Origin: Alteromonas sp. M12
GTDB taxonomy: Bacteria; Pseudomonadota; Gammaproteobacteria; Enterobacterales; Alteromonadaceae
NCBI RefSeq assembly: GCF_037478005.1
Contig: NZ_CP144164.1
Location: 1 to 64,000 of the forward strand
Length of the DNA stretch: 64,000 bases
Direction: 5' to 3'
In this document: positions 56,042 through 64,000 of the stretch, one piece after another
Numbering within the stretch: the first letter of the stretch is position 1
Layout of the letters: every line of letters starts with the position of its first letter
Position numbers and translations under genes: made by a program
The notes under the pieces: generated by a model
Seen by the model: the letters and a program-made list of their open reading frames with translations, nothing else
The model's database searches: none
What the model was told of the DNA's origin: nothing

Positions 56042-58158
56042 TCACAATTAAAAGGATGTTAGCTCTTGTTGTAATGACTAACGCCGCGTTAATTAGTTTT
56101 ATTACATCAACTGCATATGCCTCTGAGCAATCGTTTGACGACGATAATGGAGATGTGTCGCAAATGATTAGGGGCGGAGCCGGTTTAATACAGACTCCCA
56201 CAGCGCGGATGGCTAAAGAAGGCTCGTTCACTTTAAACTATAACGATATTGATCAATATCGATTTTGGTCAGCAAGCCTGCAGCTTTTCCCGTGGATGGA
56301 GTCTACAGTTCGTTATACCGACGTAAGAACACAACTTTATAGCCAAGATCCAAGCTTTAGTGGTGATCAAACCCTAAAAGACAAAGGCATTGATGTTAAG
56401 TTTCGACTGATTAAAGAAAGCTATTATTTACCTGATGTTTCATTTGGTTTAACGGATATCGGTGGAACCGGTTTCTTTAGCAGTGAGTTTCTTAACTTTA
56501 GTAAAAATCTTGGCCCCTTTGACATACATCTTGGTGTAGGTACCGGTTACCTTGGCGCAGGTGGAAATATCACTAACCCACTGTGTGAAATTAAGGATTC
56601 ATTTTGTGAGCGTCCTGGTGGATTTGGTGGTCGAGGTGGAAAAATTGACTACAACGAGTTCTTCAAAGGTCCAGCGTCGGTTTTTGGTGGCATTGAGTAT
56701 AGAACACCTATTGAGGGGCTAACCCTTAAGCTAGAATATGACGGTAATGATTATGTAAATGACCGTGCTGGAACGCTAGAACAAGACAGTGAGTGGAATG
56801 TTGGCGCGGTTTATAAATACAATAATTGGGACTTTAACGTAAGTTATCAAAGGGGCAATACCTTTGGTTTTGGCGTGTCATACAACTTCAATATGCACAC
56901 GGTTAAACAACATAAATTTGATCGCCCACCTAGAGAGCTGAACAATGCGAAACCGGCAGAATCAGTTGAAACAATTAACCGTGATCGCCTGTATGCTGAT
57001 TTAGTAAATGAAGGCAGTTTTATCATTAATGCAACTCATACTGGTGAAGACGAAATGACGTTTTACGGAACTCAGTTAGGTTACCGTGATCATGATGAGG
57101 CAACTCAGCGTGTTGGTAGAATATTAGCTTCCGAGTTACCTGATTCTATTAAAACCTATAAGTTGGTGGATACATTGGCCAACATTCCATTACTCGAAAC
57201 GAAAATAGATGCGCAAGAATTTAAAGTTGCCGCAAACTATCAGCGTTTAGAAACTGATATTCAATCAGCATACGTTCGTCAAAACCCTACTCAATCCACA
57301 GTCGATAATTACCACCCCAAAGATTACTCTGGGGCGTTTTTCAATATGGAAAGCTTTTGGATTCAAACTTTTGGTAATCCAGAGGATTTTTACCTTTATC
57401 AAGGTGGTGCATATCTTAACGGCGGTTACCAATTTAATCCAAACTTCTCTGTTCGTGGTGGGTTGAAAGTGACTGTGCTTGAAAACTTCGATAAGTTTAA
57501 TTTTTTAGTCGACTCTGAAACCTCGCATCTACCTAGAGTGCGCACGCAAGTTCGAGAATATGTAACGCGCAGTAAAGTGACTATGGAAAATGCGTACCTG
57601 CATTGGTTCGATAAAATTGCAGAAGATACTTATGCGCAAGTGTATGGTGGTTATTTAGAGACCATGTTTGGTGGTGTGGGTACCGAGGTGCTATATCGCC
57701 CTGTAGATAGCAGCCTAGCGTTTGGAGTTGATCTAAACTACGTACAACAACGTGACTTTAATAACGAAACAGGGTTCTTCGATTATAAAGCCTTCACTGG
57801 TCATGCGAGTGTTTATTGGACGCCTGAATTTTTACCTGACATGCAGCTAACCGTAAATGCTGGTCAGTTCTTGGCAAAAGATAAAGGCGTTAATATCGAT
57901 GTAGCTAAACGTTTTGACAGTGGCATTATTGTGGGTGCCTATGCCGCATTTACTAATGTATCAGCTGAGGAATATGGAGAAGGTAGCTTTACCAAAGGAT
58001 TCTATATTTCCATACCATTTGATCTCTTCTCGTTAGCGCCAGCTAAAGGGCGTGGAAAAATTCCATGGATTCCTATTGGCCGTGATGGCGGGCAAATGTT
58101 GCAACGCCCAGTTAAGTTGAAAAATTTGACCGAAGCGAGAGCACCATTTTACGATTAG
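56038..58158 (+). CDS. gfcD: GfcD/YjbH-family outer-membrane protein
   Basis: Predicted outer-membrane beta-barrel of 706 residues (E. coli YjbH and GfcD are about 700) with a signal peptide ending near residue 29 (AYAS). The family start GGAGLIQTPTARMAKEGSF near 46-64 is clear, as are alternating barrel strands and the C-terminal PWIPIGRDGGQMLQRPVKL. It probably forms the polysaccharide exit path with GfcB and GfcC. The Wza-like gfcE and the kinase genes seen in E. coli gfcABCDE-etp-etk are absent here. Confidence 0.9.
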   Translation: MITIKRMLALVVMTNAALISFITSTAYASEQSFDDDNGDVSQMIRGGAGLIQTPTARMAKEGSFTLNYNDIDQYRFWSASLQLFPWMESTVRYTDVRTQLYSQDPSFSGDQTLKDKGIDVKFRLIKESYYLPDVSFGLTDIGGTGFFSSEFLNFSKNLGPFDIHLGVGTGYLGAGGNITNPLCEIKDSFCERPGGFGGRGGKIDYNEFFKGPASVFGGIEYRTPIEGLTLKLEYDGNDYVNDRAGTLEQDSEWNVGAVYKYNNWDFNVSYQRGNTFGFGVSYNFNMHTVKQHKFDRPPRELNNAKPAESVETINRDRLYADLVNEGSFIINATHTGEDEMTFYGTQLGYRDHDEATQRVGRILASELPDSIKTYKLVDTLANIPLLETKIDAQEFKVAANYQRLETDIQSAYVRQNPTQSTVDNYHPKDYSGAFFNMESFWIQTFGNPEDFYLYQGGAYLNGGYQFNPNFSVRGGLKVTVLENFDKFNFLVDSETSHLPRVRTQVREYVTRSKVTMENAYLHWFDKIAEDTYAQVYGGYLETMFGGVGTEVLYRPVDSSLAFGVDLNYVQQRDFNNETGFFDYKAFTGHASVYWTPEFLPDMQLTVNAGQFLAKDKGVNIDVAKRFDSGIIVGAYAAFTNVSAEEYGEGSFTKGFYISIPFDLFSLAPAKGRGKIPWIPIGRDGGQMLQRPVKLKNLTEARAPFYD

Positions 58159-58174
58159 GATAAAATGATAAGCG

Positions 58175-58211
58175 GCCCCTAATATTCTGATTGCAAAGTA
58201 TTAGGGGCTTT
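58175..58211 (+). terminator. Terminator-like hairpin after gfcD
   Basis: GCCCCTAATA (58175-58184) pairs perfectly with TATTAGGGGC (58199-58208) over a 14-base loop, followed by TTT. Confidence 0.65.
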
Positions 58212-58236
58212 AGCGCTCAGATTTTTAGGTTTAAAC

Positions 58237-58668
58237 ATGTCAACTAAGTACACTCGAAACGATTATAAAGTTTTTTATCCTATGCAAACCCGCTGGGCTG
58301 ATAACGATATCTATGGGCATGTTAATAATGTTCAGTATTACGCTTATTTCGACACTGCAGTTAACCGTTATTTAATTGAAGAAGGCGGTTTGAATATTCA
58401 TAGCGATGCAGTGGTGGGCTTTGTTGTTGAATCAAAATGTCAGTACTTTTCTGCCATTGCGTATCCACAATCTTTGCAAATTGGTTTGCGAGTTTCTCGT
58501 TTAGGCAATAGCTCGGTTACCTATGAAATTGGAATTTTTGTTGAGGGAGAGAGTTCACCGTCAGCACAAGGTCATTTTGTGCATGTGTTTGTTGAACAAC
58601 AATCTAACAAGAGTACTGCTATTCCTTCGAATATTCTTGAAGCCCTTAAATTGATTCAGGTTGAGTAG
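58237..58668 (+). CDS. Acyl-CoA thioesterase, 4HBT/YbgC-like
   Basis: Hot-dog fold thioesterase of 143 residues. The catalytic pattern is in TRWADNDIYGHVNNVQYYAYFD, near residues 18-39, with the Asp and the GHVNN turn typical of 4-hydroxybenzoyl-CoA thioesterase relatives (only motifs are quoted: WADNDIYGHVNN). The substrate is unknown. It converges on dnaE2 with a 26-base gap. Confidence 0.88.
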   Translation: MSTKYTRNDYKVFYPMQTRWADNDIYGHVNNVQYYAYFDTAVNRYLIEEGGLNIHSDAVVGFVVESKCQYFSAIAYPQSLQIGLRVSRLGNSSVTYEIGIFVEGESSPSAQGHFVHVFVEQQSNKSTAIPSNILEALKLIQVE

Positions 58669-58694
58669 TCCGTTTTATTGACGTTAATCAGTCT

Positions 58695-61600
58695 TCAATG
58701 GAAATCTCTGGAAGTGGTATTTAAATCTTCCAGTAAGTGACTCAAGTCAGTAATTTTCCCTGCAATGATATGAGTGACATCACCATCGCCACGCTCCAAA
58801 ATACCGCTAACTTTGATTATTTTTGATTTTAAAAAAGCCTTTTTTTGTGCCCGAGCGGTAGCCTGCCATACCACTACATTGCAACAACCCGTATCATCTT
58901 CTAAGGTAATAAAGGTTACTCCTGCTGCGGTGCCTGGTGCTTGTCTACCAATGACCACACCGATAACATTGACTACAGATTTATGCTGCTTTTCAGCCAA
59001 TTGCTTTGCCGCTGTGTACTTACCTAATTTCCCCGCATTACGTAATAATTTTATCGGATGATGGGTTAACGACATGCTTGTTGCCGCATAGTCTTCAACC
59101 ATTTCCTCTACATCTGTTGGTGCAACATCAAATAAGAATGATTGTTCCTGATTTTTGAACAAGGGTAATTCCGACTCACTCTCCATTAATGCCCAGCGTG
59201 CTTTATAGCGATTCTGGGCCAGTGAGGATAGTGCATTGGCGCTGGCAAGGGCTTCCATATGATCGCGCTGAACTGACAACTGTTTTAGTTCAACAACAGA
59301 TTTATAGCCGTTTTGGGGGCGTTGATTAACCAGTAGTTGTGCAGCACTCTTCGACAACCCTTTGATCATGCGTAATCCTAGACGTATGGCGAAGGTGTCC
59401 CCATCTTTTTGCAAGATATGATCATAATCAGAGTGATTGATGCAGATGGGGAGTATCTTAATGTGATGGCGTTTCGCGTCTTGAATTAATTGTGCTGGTG
59501 GATAAAAACCCATGGGCCAACTATTCAACAGACCCACGTAAAATGCCTGCGGGTAATAATACTTAAGCCAAGATGACACGTAGGCAAGTACCGCAAATGA
59601 TGCCGAGTGGGACTCCGGAAACCCATATTCACCAAAGCCACATATTTGGTTGAATATACGTTGGGCATAATCTTGCGTATAACCTCGTTCAAGCATGCCA
59701 TTGATGAGTTTGTGTTGGAATTGCATGAGTTGTCCGTTTTTCTTCCAACTTGCCATTGCTCGTCTAAGTTGATCGGCTTCGCCACCGCTAAAACCAGCAG
59801 CGACCATAGCCAGTTGAATAACCTGCTCCTGAAAAATGGGTACACCCATGGTTCGACTAAGCACCCCAGCGACTTCTTCTGAGGGATATTCGATAGGCTC
59901 CTTGCCATCACGTCTGCGTAAAAATGGATGAACCATGTCACCTTGGATAGGCCCAGGCCTGACAATCGCAATTTGAATCACCAAATCATAATAGGTTTTC
60001 GGCTTAAGGCGAGGCAGCATGCTCATTTGCGCACGGGATTCGATTTGAAAAACCCCAACCGTATCGGCTTGTTGAATCATTTTGTAGACTTGTGGATCAT
60101 CTTCGAGTTTGGTGATCTGCGCTATGCTGAGGGAGTGACCATAGTGCTTTTCGACTAATTGAAAAGATTTACGAATGGCAGTGAGCATACCTAAGGCCAA
60201 CACATCGACTTTCAATAATCCTAGGCTTTCCAGATCGTCTTTATCCCATTGTATGACGCTGCGCTCTGCCATGGCCGCATTTTCAATAGGTACAAGCTGA
60301 TATAAAGGACCTGATGAAATAATAAAACCTCCTACATGTTGGGATAGGTGTCTTGGAAAACCCATTATTTCATTGACCAAAGAGATGAAGTGTTTACCTT
60401 TTACTGAGGCAGGATCTAGACCTAATTCGGCAATTTGTGCCTGCCAATTTAGACCGCTGTCTCGACGGTTAATATTTTTAATAAAAAAGTCTAGCTGGGT
60501 TTCGTTTATCCCCAATGCCTTACCCACTTCCCGTAACGCACTTTTGAAACGGTAGCAGGATACGGTTGCCGCTATGGCGGTGCGTTCCCGTCCATATTTA
60601 GTATAGATATATTGAATTACCTCTTCTCTGCGTTGGTGTTCAAAGTCGACATCAATATCAGGGGGCTCATCTCGCTCTTTGGAAATGAAGCGTTCAAATA
60701 GCACGTTAATTTGACGAGGATCGACAGAAGTGATCTCTAAACAATAACAAACTACGGAATTCGCCGCCGAACCCCGTCCTTGATATAAAATCTGTTGAGA
60801 CTGCGCAAATTGCACTACATCATAAATAGTGAGAAAAAAGAATTCATATTCTTGTTCCTCAATGAGTACCAATTCTTTTTCAATAATATTACGAATGTCA
60901 GGTTTTATGCCTTCTGGAAAGCGTTTTTGAATACCTACTTCGACTAAGTCTCTAAGGTGTTGTTGGGGGGATTTTCCTTCAGGAATAAGTTCTGCAGGAT
61001 ACTCATATCGCAGCTCTCGCATATTAAAATTGCACATACGGGCAACTTCTACTGAGTTATCCAGCCAACTCCGTTTGAAAAGCTTGTTGAGCTTGTCATG
61101 ACTACGTAAACAACGTTCACTATTGGATAGTAGTTTACGACCAAGCGCGGCCACCGTAGTACCGTGTTTGATGGCGCTGAGCAGATGCTGTAAAGGGAGG
61201 CGACTTGGATTGTGCATTAGCACACCGCCGCAAGCACAGATTGGAAGATCAAATAACTGGCTGAGCTTTTCATAATGGTCGAGCATCGATTGCTCATTGG
61301 CAGTGAGGTGACGTTGGGCGGCGATCCATAAACGATTTTTATAGTGCTTTTTTAACCAATTTGCCCAAGGTTCATCAACATTTAGTTTGCCATTGGGCAG
61401 CCACAACATTAAGCAATGTTTAATGGTTTTAAGATCCCATTTAGCCAAGCTATATTCACCTTTAGGTGAGCGTCGTCTAGCATTTGTAATGATTCGACAT
61501 AATTCAGCATAAGCTTCCCGGTTAGGGCATAACAAAACACACCGCAAGCTGTCATCTAGTTTAAAATAACTGCCTACGATGAGTTTAATTGCAAGCTTGT

Positions 61601-61769
61601 GATCTTTAATTTCGGTGTAAGCCCTTACTACGCCTGCAACAGAACATTCATCAGTAATTGCTATTGCTTCATAGCCTAAAAAATGCGCTTGTTGAATGAG
61701 TTCCTGAGGATGGGAAGCACCATGCAAAAAGCTAAAATTAGACTGGCAGAATAACTCAGCGTAGGCCAT
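58695..61769 (-). CDS. dnaE2: Error-prone DNA polymerase DnaE2 (ImuC)
   Basis: Alpha-subunit-type polymerase used for mutagenic translesion synthesis with ImuA and ImuB. The 1,024 residues show the N-terminal PHP domain (YAELFCQSNFSFLHGASHP start), the palm with PDIDVDF, whose D371 and D373 match the DnaE catalytic pair, the segment QHVGGFIIS, a helix-hairpin-helix region and a C-terminal OB fold (GVVIGRQAPGTAAGVTFITLED). It is shorter than replicative DnaE (about 1,160), as usual for DnaE2. Third gene of the imuA-imuB-dnaE2 cassette. Confidence 0.96.
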   Translation of the reverse strand: MAYAELFCQSNFSFLHGASHPQELIQQAHFLGYEAIAITDECSVAGVVRAYTEIKDHKLAIKLIVGSYFKLDDSLRCVLLCPNREAYAELCRIITNARRRSPKGEYSLAKWDLKTIKHCLMLWLPNGKLNVDEPWANWLKKHYKNRLWIAAQRHLTANEQSMLDHYEKLSQLFDLPICACGGVLMHNPSRLPLQHLLSAIKHGTTVAALGRKLLSNSERCLRSHDKLNKLFKRSWLDNSVEVARMCNFNMRELRYEYPAELIPEGKSPQQHLRDLVEVGIQKRFPEGIKPDIRNIIEKELVLIEEQEYEFFFLTIYDVVQFAQSQQILYQGRGSAANSVVCYCLEITSVDPRQINVLFERFISKERDEPPDIDVDFEHQRREEVIQYIYTKYGRERTAIAATVSCYRFKSALREVGKALGINETQLDFFIKNINRRDSGLNWQAQIAELGLDPASVKGKHFISLVNEIMGFPRHLSQHVGGFIISSGPLYQLVPIENAAMAERSVIQWDKDDLESLGLLKVDVLALGMLTAIRKSFQLVEKHYGHSLSIAQITKLEDDPQVYKMIQQADTVGVFQIESRAQMSMLPRLKPKTYYDLVIQIAIVRPGPIQGDMVHPFLRRRDGKEPIEYPSEEVAGVLSRTMGVPIFQEQVIQLAMVAAGFSGGEADQLRRAMASWKKNGQLMQFQHKLINGMLERGYTQDYAQRIFNQICGFGEYGFPESHSASFAVLAYVSSWLKYYYPQAFYVGLLNSWPMGFYPPAQLIQDAKRHHIKILPICINHSDYDHILQKDGDTFAIRLGLRMIKGLSKSAAQLLVNQRPQNGYKSVVELKQLSVQRDHMEALASANALSSLAQNRYKARWALMESESELPLFKNQEQSFLFDVAPTDVEEMVEDYAATSMSLTHHPIKLLRNAGKLGKYTAAKQLAEKQHKSVVNVIGVVIGRQAPGTAAGVTFITLEDDTGCCNVVVWQATARAQKKAFLKSKIIKVSGILERGDGDVTHIIAGKITDLSHLLEDLNTTSRDFH

Positions 61770-61804
61770 AGATTGGTCTCTAACTTATCTTTTTAACGAG
61801 CACG

Positions 61805-63259
61805 TTAGCTAAAAAAACCATGGGCAAACCACAAGCTATTACTGGTACGATATATCCATAGCCACTGGCCATGTTGATTACGCGCGATGAAATAGTCTCG
61901 GGTGATTGCTTGGTTGTCCCACCATCCAGTACTTATGCGTTCTGGCCCATGTATGATGGATACTTTTTCTGTTAATGGTTGTGGTGTTTGCAGCATAAAG
62001 CTTGGTCGTAATGGGTAGGTCGAAATATGTTTAGGTGTTGTTTCCAGTTGGGGTTGCACATATTTATTTACTTTTTCGGGGCGAAAATCATCATCTAACA
62101 TCACCTTCGAAATCGCCTCTTCTCCTAGCTTGGCTTGTAGCAATGAGATTAATTGTAAATACGTGAGAGTACCCTTGCTGGCACTGAATAAATCGCCTTT
62201 ATCGGGGCTACGTAATTGGGTTTCGGCGGTACTTAGCTCTAGTGCAAATATGGGCGCTTGTAAAACTAAGTTGTCCAATTTCAATATGCTAAGATTAACC
62301 CACTTGTCAGCTTGGTATTCTCCTTGCGCAGAACCTACCTCTAAGGTGAGTGCTTTATTATCTCGTTGATAGAAAGTAAAAATAATCTTCTGAGTAAGCA
62401 AATCCCGTATTTTTAAAAACTGCTCTAATGCAGTTAACAACAGTTTTATTGGTGATAGAAGTGTGTCGGTATGACTTATCTCATAAAGTAGTTCTAAGTA
62501 ACGTTGAAACTTAGATTGGGGATGGTAGAAATCCATTGGATGATGAAATTCACCACTTAGTCTACCCAAGTAAGTCACCAAATCTATATCAAAACGCTTG
62601 GCGACATCTTTTAGTGGTAATGCCATCAAATCTGCAAGACTGTGGATACCAACTCGGGCTAATTTGCTCACGGTTTTTTTATCTAGTTCAGAGTCAGTCA
62701 GTTGGCGTATGCCAATTTGATGTTGCAGCATAGGAAGATGGTCACTGACCTGATTCCATGCGGTACGGGCTAGGATGCGAGCGGCATAAGGGGATTGTCC
62801 GCTGGCATAATAATATTTTACCTGGAACTCTTTTAGTTGGTTTTTAACAACCCGCCAATAGCCATTAAGTCCGCCGTACAACATCAGCATATTGTGTATT
62901 CGTAACAGCAAGCCATTTGGCGGAAACAGACAGATATCAGAGGTGACTAGATACAAGTGTTCGGCTATCTCAACTAATTTTTTTTGCTCTATATCACTTT
63001 TATAGGGCAACACCTGGAGGTGTTGATCTAGTGCCGCGGCGGTTCCCAATCCCATTCCTGTGCGAATACCGGCATCAATAGCAGCTTGATTTAATTGCAA
63101 TACGCAATTTGTTTGATGATGCAATATGACCAATGAGTGCTGAGTATTGATCTGCCCGCTAGTGTCTTCAACACGCCTTTGCTGAGGCGATGGAATTGCA
63201 TGACATACACTGTCTAATTGCAAATGAGGAAAGTGTAAATATAACCAAAGAGATTGCAT
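61805..63259 (-). CDS. imuB: ImuB, Y-family polymerase-like mutasome protein
   Basis: Non-catalytic Y-family polymerase homologue that bridges DnaE2, ImuA and the clamp. The 484 residues start MQSLWLYLHFPHLQLDSV, where active polymerases have a DxD-type acidic motif (for example DMDCF); the acidic residues are replaced here. The second acidic site (SIDE in active enzymes) reads LFPPNG. The little-finger-like C-terminal half remains. It starts one base after imuA, so the two are coupled. Confidence 0.92.
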   Translation of the reverse strand: MQSLWLYLHFPHLQLDSVCHAIPSPQQRRVEDTSGQINTQHSLVILHHQTNCVLQLNQAAIDAGIRTGMGLGTAAALDQHLQVLPYKSDIEQKKLVEIAEHLYLVTSDICLFPPNGLLLRIHNMLMLYGGLNGYWRVVKNQLKEFQVKYYYASGQSPYAARILARTAWNQVSDHLPMLQHQIGIRQLTDSELDKKTVSKLARVGIHSLADLMALPLKDVAKRFDIDLVTYLGRLSGEFHHPMDFYHPQSKFQRYLELLYEISHTDTLLSPIKLLLTALEQFLKIRDLLTQKIIFTFYQRDNKALTLEVGSAQGEYQADKWVNLSILKLDNLVLQAPIFALELSTAETQLRSPDKGDLFSASKGTLTYLQLISLLQAKLGEEAISKVMLDDDFRPEKVNKYVQPQLETTPKHISTYPLRPSFMLQTPQPLTEKVSIIHGPERISTGWWDNQAITRDYFIARNQHGQWLWIYRTSNSLWFAHGFFS

Positions 63260-63260
63260 A

Positions 63261-63941
63261 TTAGCTGACTTTAGCCCGTGGAAATGTCAGCACATTAGTG
63301 GCGCGTTGGTTGAGTGCTAATTCAGGCCAAATGTGGCTCATATTGAGATTAAATGGCTGGGCTGGCCAACCGCCTTTACGTTTGGTAATTTGCACCTCTA
63401 AGCCCTGTTCATGAGCACTGAGTTTCATCGCTAGGCTCACCGGTAACGACAAACTTAATTGTCGATTTTGACGCACTACAAAATGTAAAGCGTCACCTTG
63501 TTCAGCGGCTAGTTGTAGACGTTTGGTTTGGGCGATTTCAAGCTGTTGATGCCACATTAGGACACTATGGCAGCAGCCGCTCTTAAGGCATTGCTCGGCA
63601 CTCCAAAGCGCATGCTCTGCACTATTTGGTTGAACAATTAGAACCTGTTCAAGTGTGATCCCAAATTCCGCCAACATTTCTCCGTTAATTTGCATCGGAG
63701 GCGCAATAAACACCAATAAGCGCTTATGCTGCTGACGATATCGCAAAGCTGGCAATAACAAACGTAATTCGCCGATGCCTATGGGAGTATGGATATCAAT
63801 CATTCCCGATTGTGGGAAGCCGCCTTGAAGTGCTTCATCAAGTTCTTCATAACCTGTACTTTCGGAGGTCAGGCACTGTTCTTGTTGATTGCCTTGCCAT
63901 ACTAAGCGTTTATTTTTTAGTTGTTCCAATAGTGTGTTCAT
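63261..63941 (-). CDS. imuA: ImuA, RecA/SulA-like mutasome protein
   Basis: First gene of the SOS mutagenesis cassette. The ATG at 63941 gives 226 residues starting MNTLLEQLKNKRLVWQG; an upstream ATG at 63980 would add 13 unlikely residues. The fold follows RecA/SulA (TGYEELDEALQGGFPQSGMIDI near 30-51, quoted only as the motif ELDEALQGGFP), without a complete Walker A lysine, as for ImuA. The promoter lies near or beyond the window edge; no LexA box is seen in the last 59 bases. Confidence 0.9.
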   Translation of the reverse strand: MNTLLEQLKNKRLVWQGNQQEQCLTSESTGYEELDEALQGGFPQSGMIDIHTPIGIGELRLLLPALRYRQQHKRLLVFIAPPMQINGEMLAEFGITLEQVLIVQPNSAEHALWSAEQCLKSGCCHSVLMWHQQLEIAQTKRLQLAAEQGDALHFVVRQNRQLSLSLPVSLAMKLSAHEQGLEVQITKRKGGWPAQPFNLNMSHIWPELALNQRATNVLTFPRAKVS

Positions 63942-64000
63942 AAATAACTTAAACTCCGGATAAGTACCGCATCTCGACAATGCTATTTTTACGCCTACGG

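Noticed and set aside
63261..63290. TTTAGCCCGTGGAAATG at the imuA 3' end as another REP copy
   Set aside because: Only half of the palindrome is present and the bases encode the conserved end of the protein, so chance is likely.

Overview
The window is a chromosomal, origin-proximal segment of a marine gammaproteobacterium, most likely an Alteromonadaceae member (Glaciecola/Paraglaciecola-like). I infer this from AT-rich DNA, the gene order dnaA-dnaN-recF-gyrB starting at base 1, blocks syntenic with Escherichia coli and Shewanella (polA-spf-engB-csrC-yihI; trkA-rsmB-fmt-def and dprA-smg-yrdD-tsaC-hemF-aroE-yrdB-yrdA running into an rrn operon), and a TonB receptor/xylanase/flavin halogenase locus typical of marine polysaccharide degraders. 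Species cannot be fixed without a 16S search.

Layout. 1-6.2 kb: replication initiation and gyrase genes, with two ParB-binding parS-type palindromes inside recF. 6.4-13.6 kb: a small lipoprotein, glyQS, tag, a DUF2489 protein, yihI, cytochrome c4 and engB. The 535-base gap between yihI and cytochrome c4 encodes, on the minus strand, what looks like a CsrB/CsrC-type regulatory RNA: a promoter, eight GGA motifs and a strong terminator. 13.6-17.8 kb: Spot 42 RNA with its own promoter, polA, and a 960-base gap with a DnaA-box cluster. 17.8-25.8 kb: trkH, a TraT-like lipoprotein with a small secreted partner, a DUF2780 protein, trkA, rsmB, fmt and def. 25.9-32.6 kb: LysM protein, dprA, smg, a zinc-ribbon protein, tsaC, hemF, aroE, yrdB and yrdA.

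33.0-39.0 kb is a complete rRNA operon (tandem promoters, 16S, tRNA-Ile, tRNA-Ala, 23S, 5S, terminator). It is followed by about 0.85 kb of three diverged repeat units. These carry fragments of the 5S 3' end, a second terminator and REP-like hairpins, and two stems in the repeat show compensatory base changes.

40.0-50.3 kb is a xylan-utilisation locus: LacI-type regulator, GH10 lipoprotein xylanase, GPH-family sugar symporter, GH43 beta-xylosidase, TonB-dependent receptor and flavin-dependent halogenase. A perfect LacI-type palindrome overlaps the -10 of the xylanase promoter. The implied pathway is surface cleavage of xylan, outer-membrane import through the receptor, proton or sodium symport across the inner membrane, and cytoplasmic hydrolysis to xylose.

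50.6-58.7 kb holds a lipoprotein phosphatase, a NUP-family nucleoside permease-like protein, a VOC protein, a gfcABCD/yjbEFGH-like exopolysaccharide operon with a terminator between its first two genes, and a thioesterase. 58.7-64 kb is the mutagenic repair cassette imuA-imuB-dnaE2 on the minus strand.

The most notable signals are the CsrC-like RNA in the E. coli csrC position, the structured repeats after 5S, the halogenase in a xylan locus, the parS pair, and the DnaA boxes upstream of polA. All coordinates and motifs were read by eye; no database search or folding was run.
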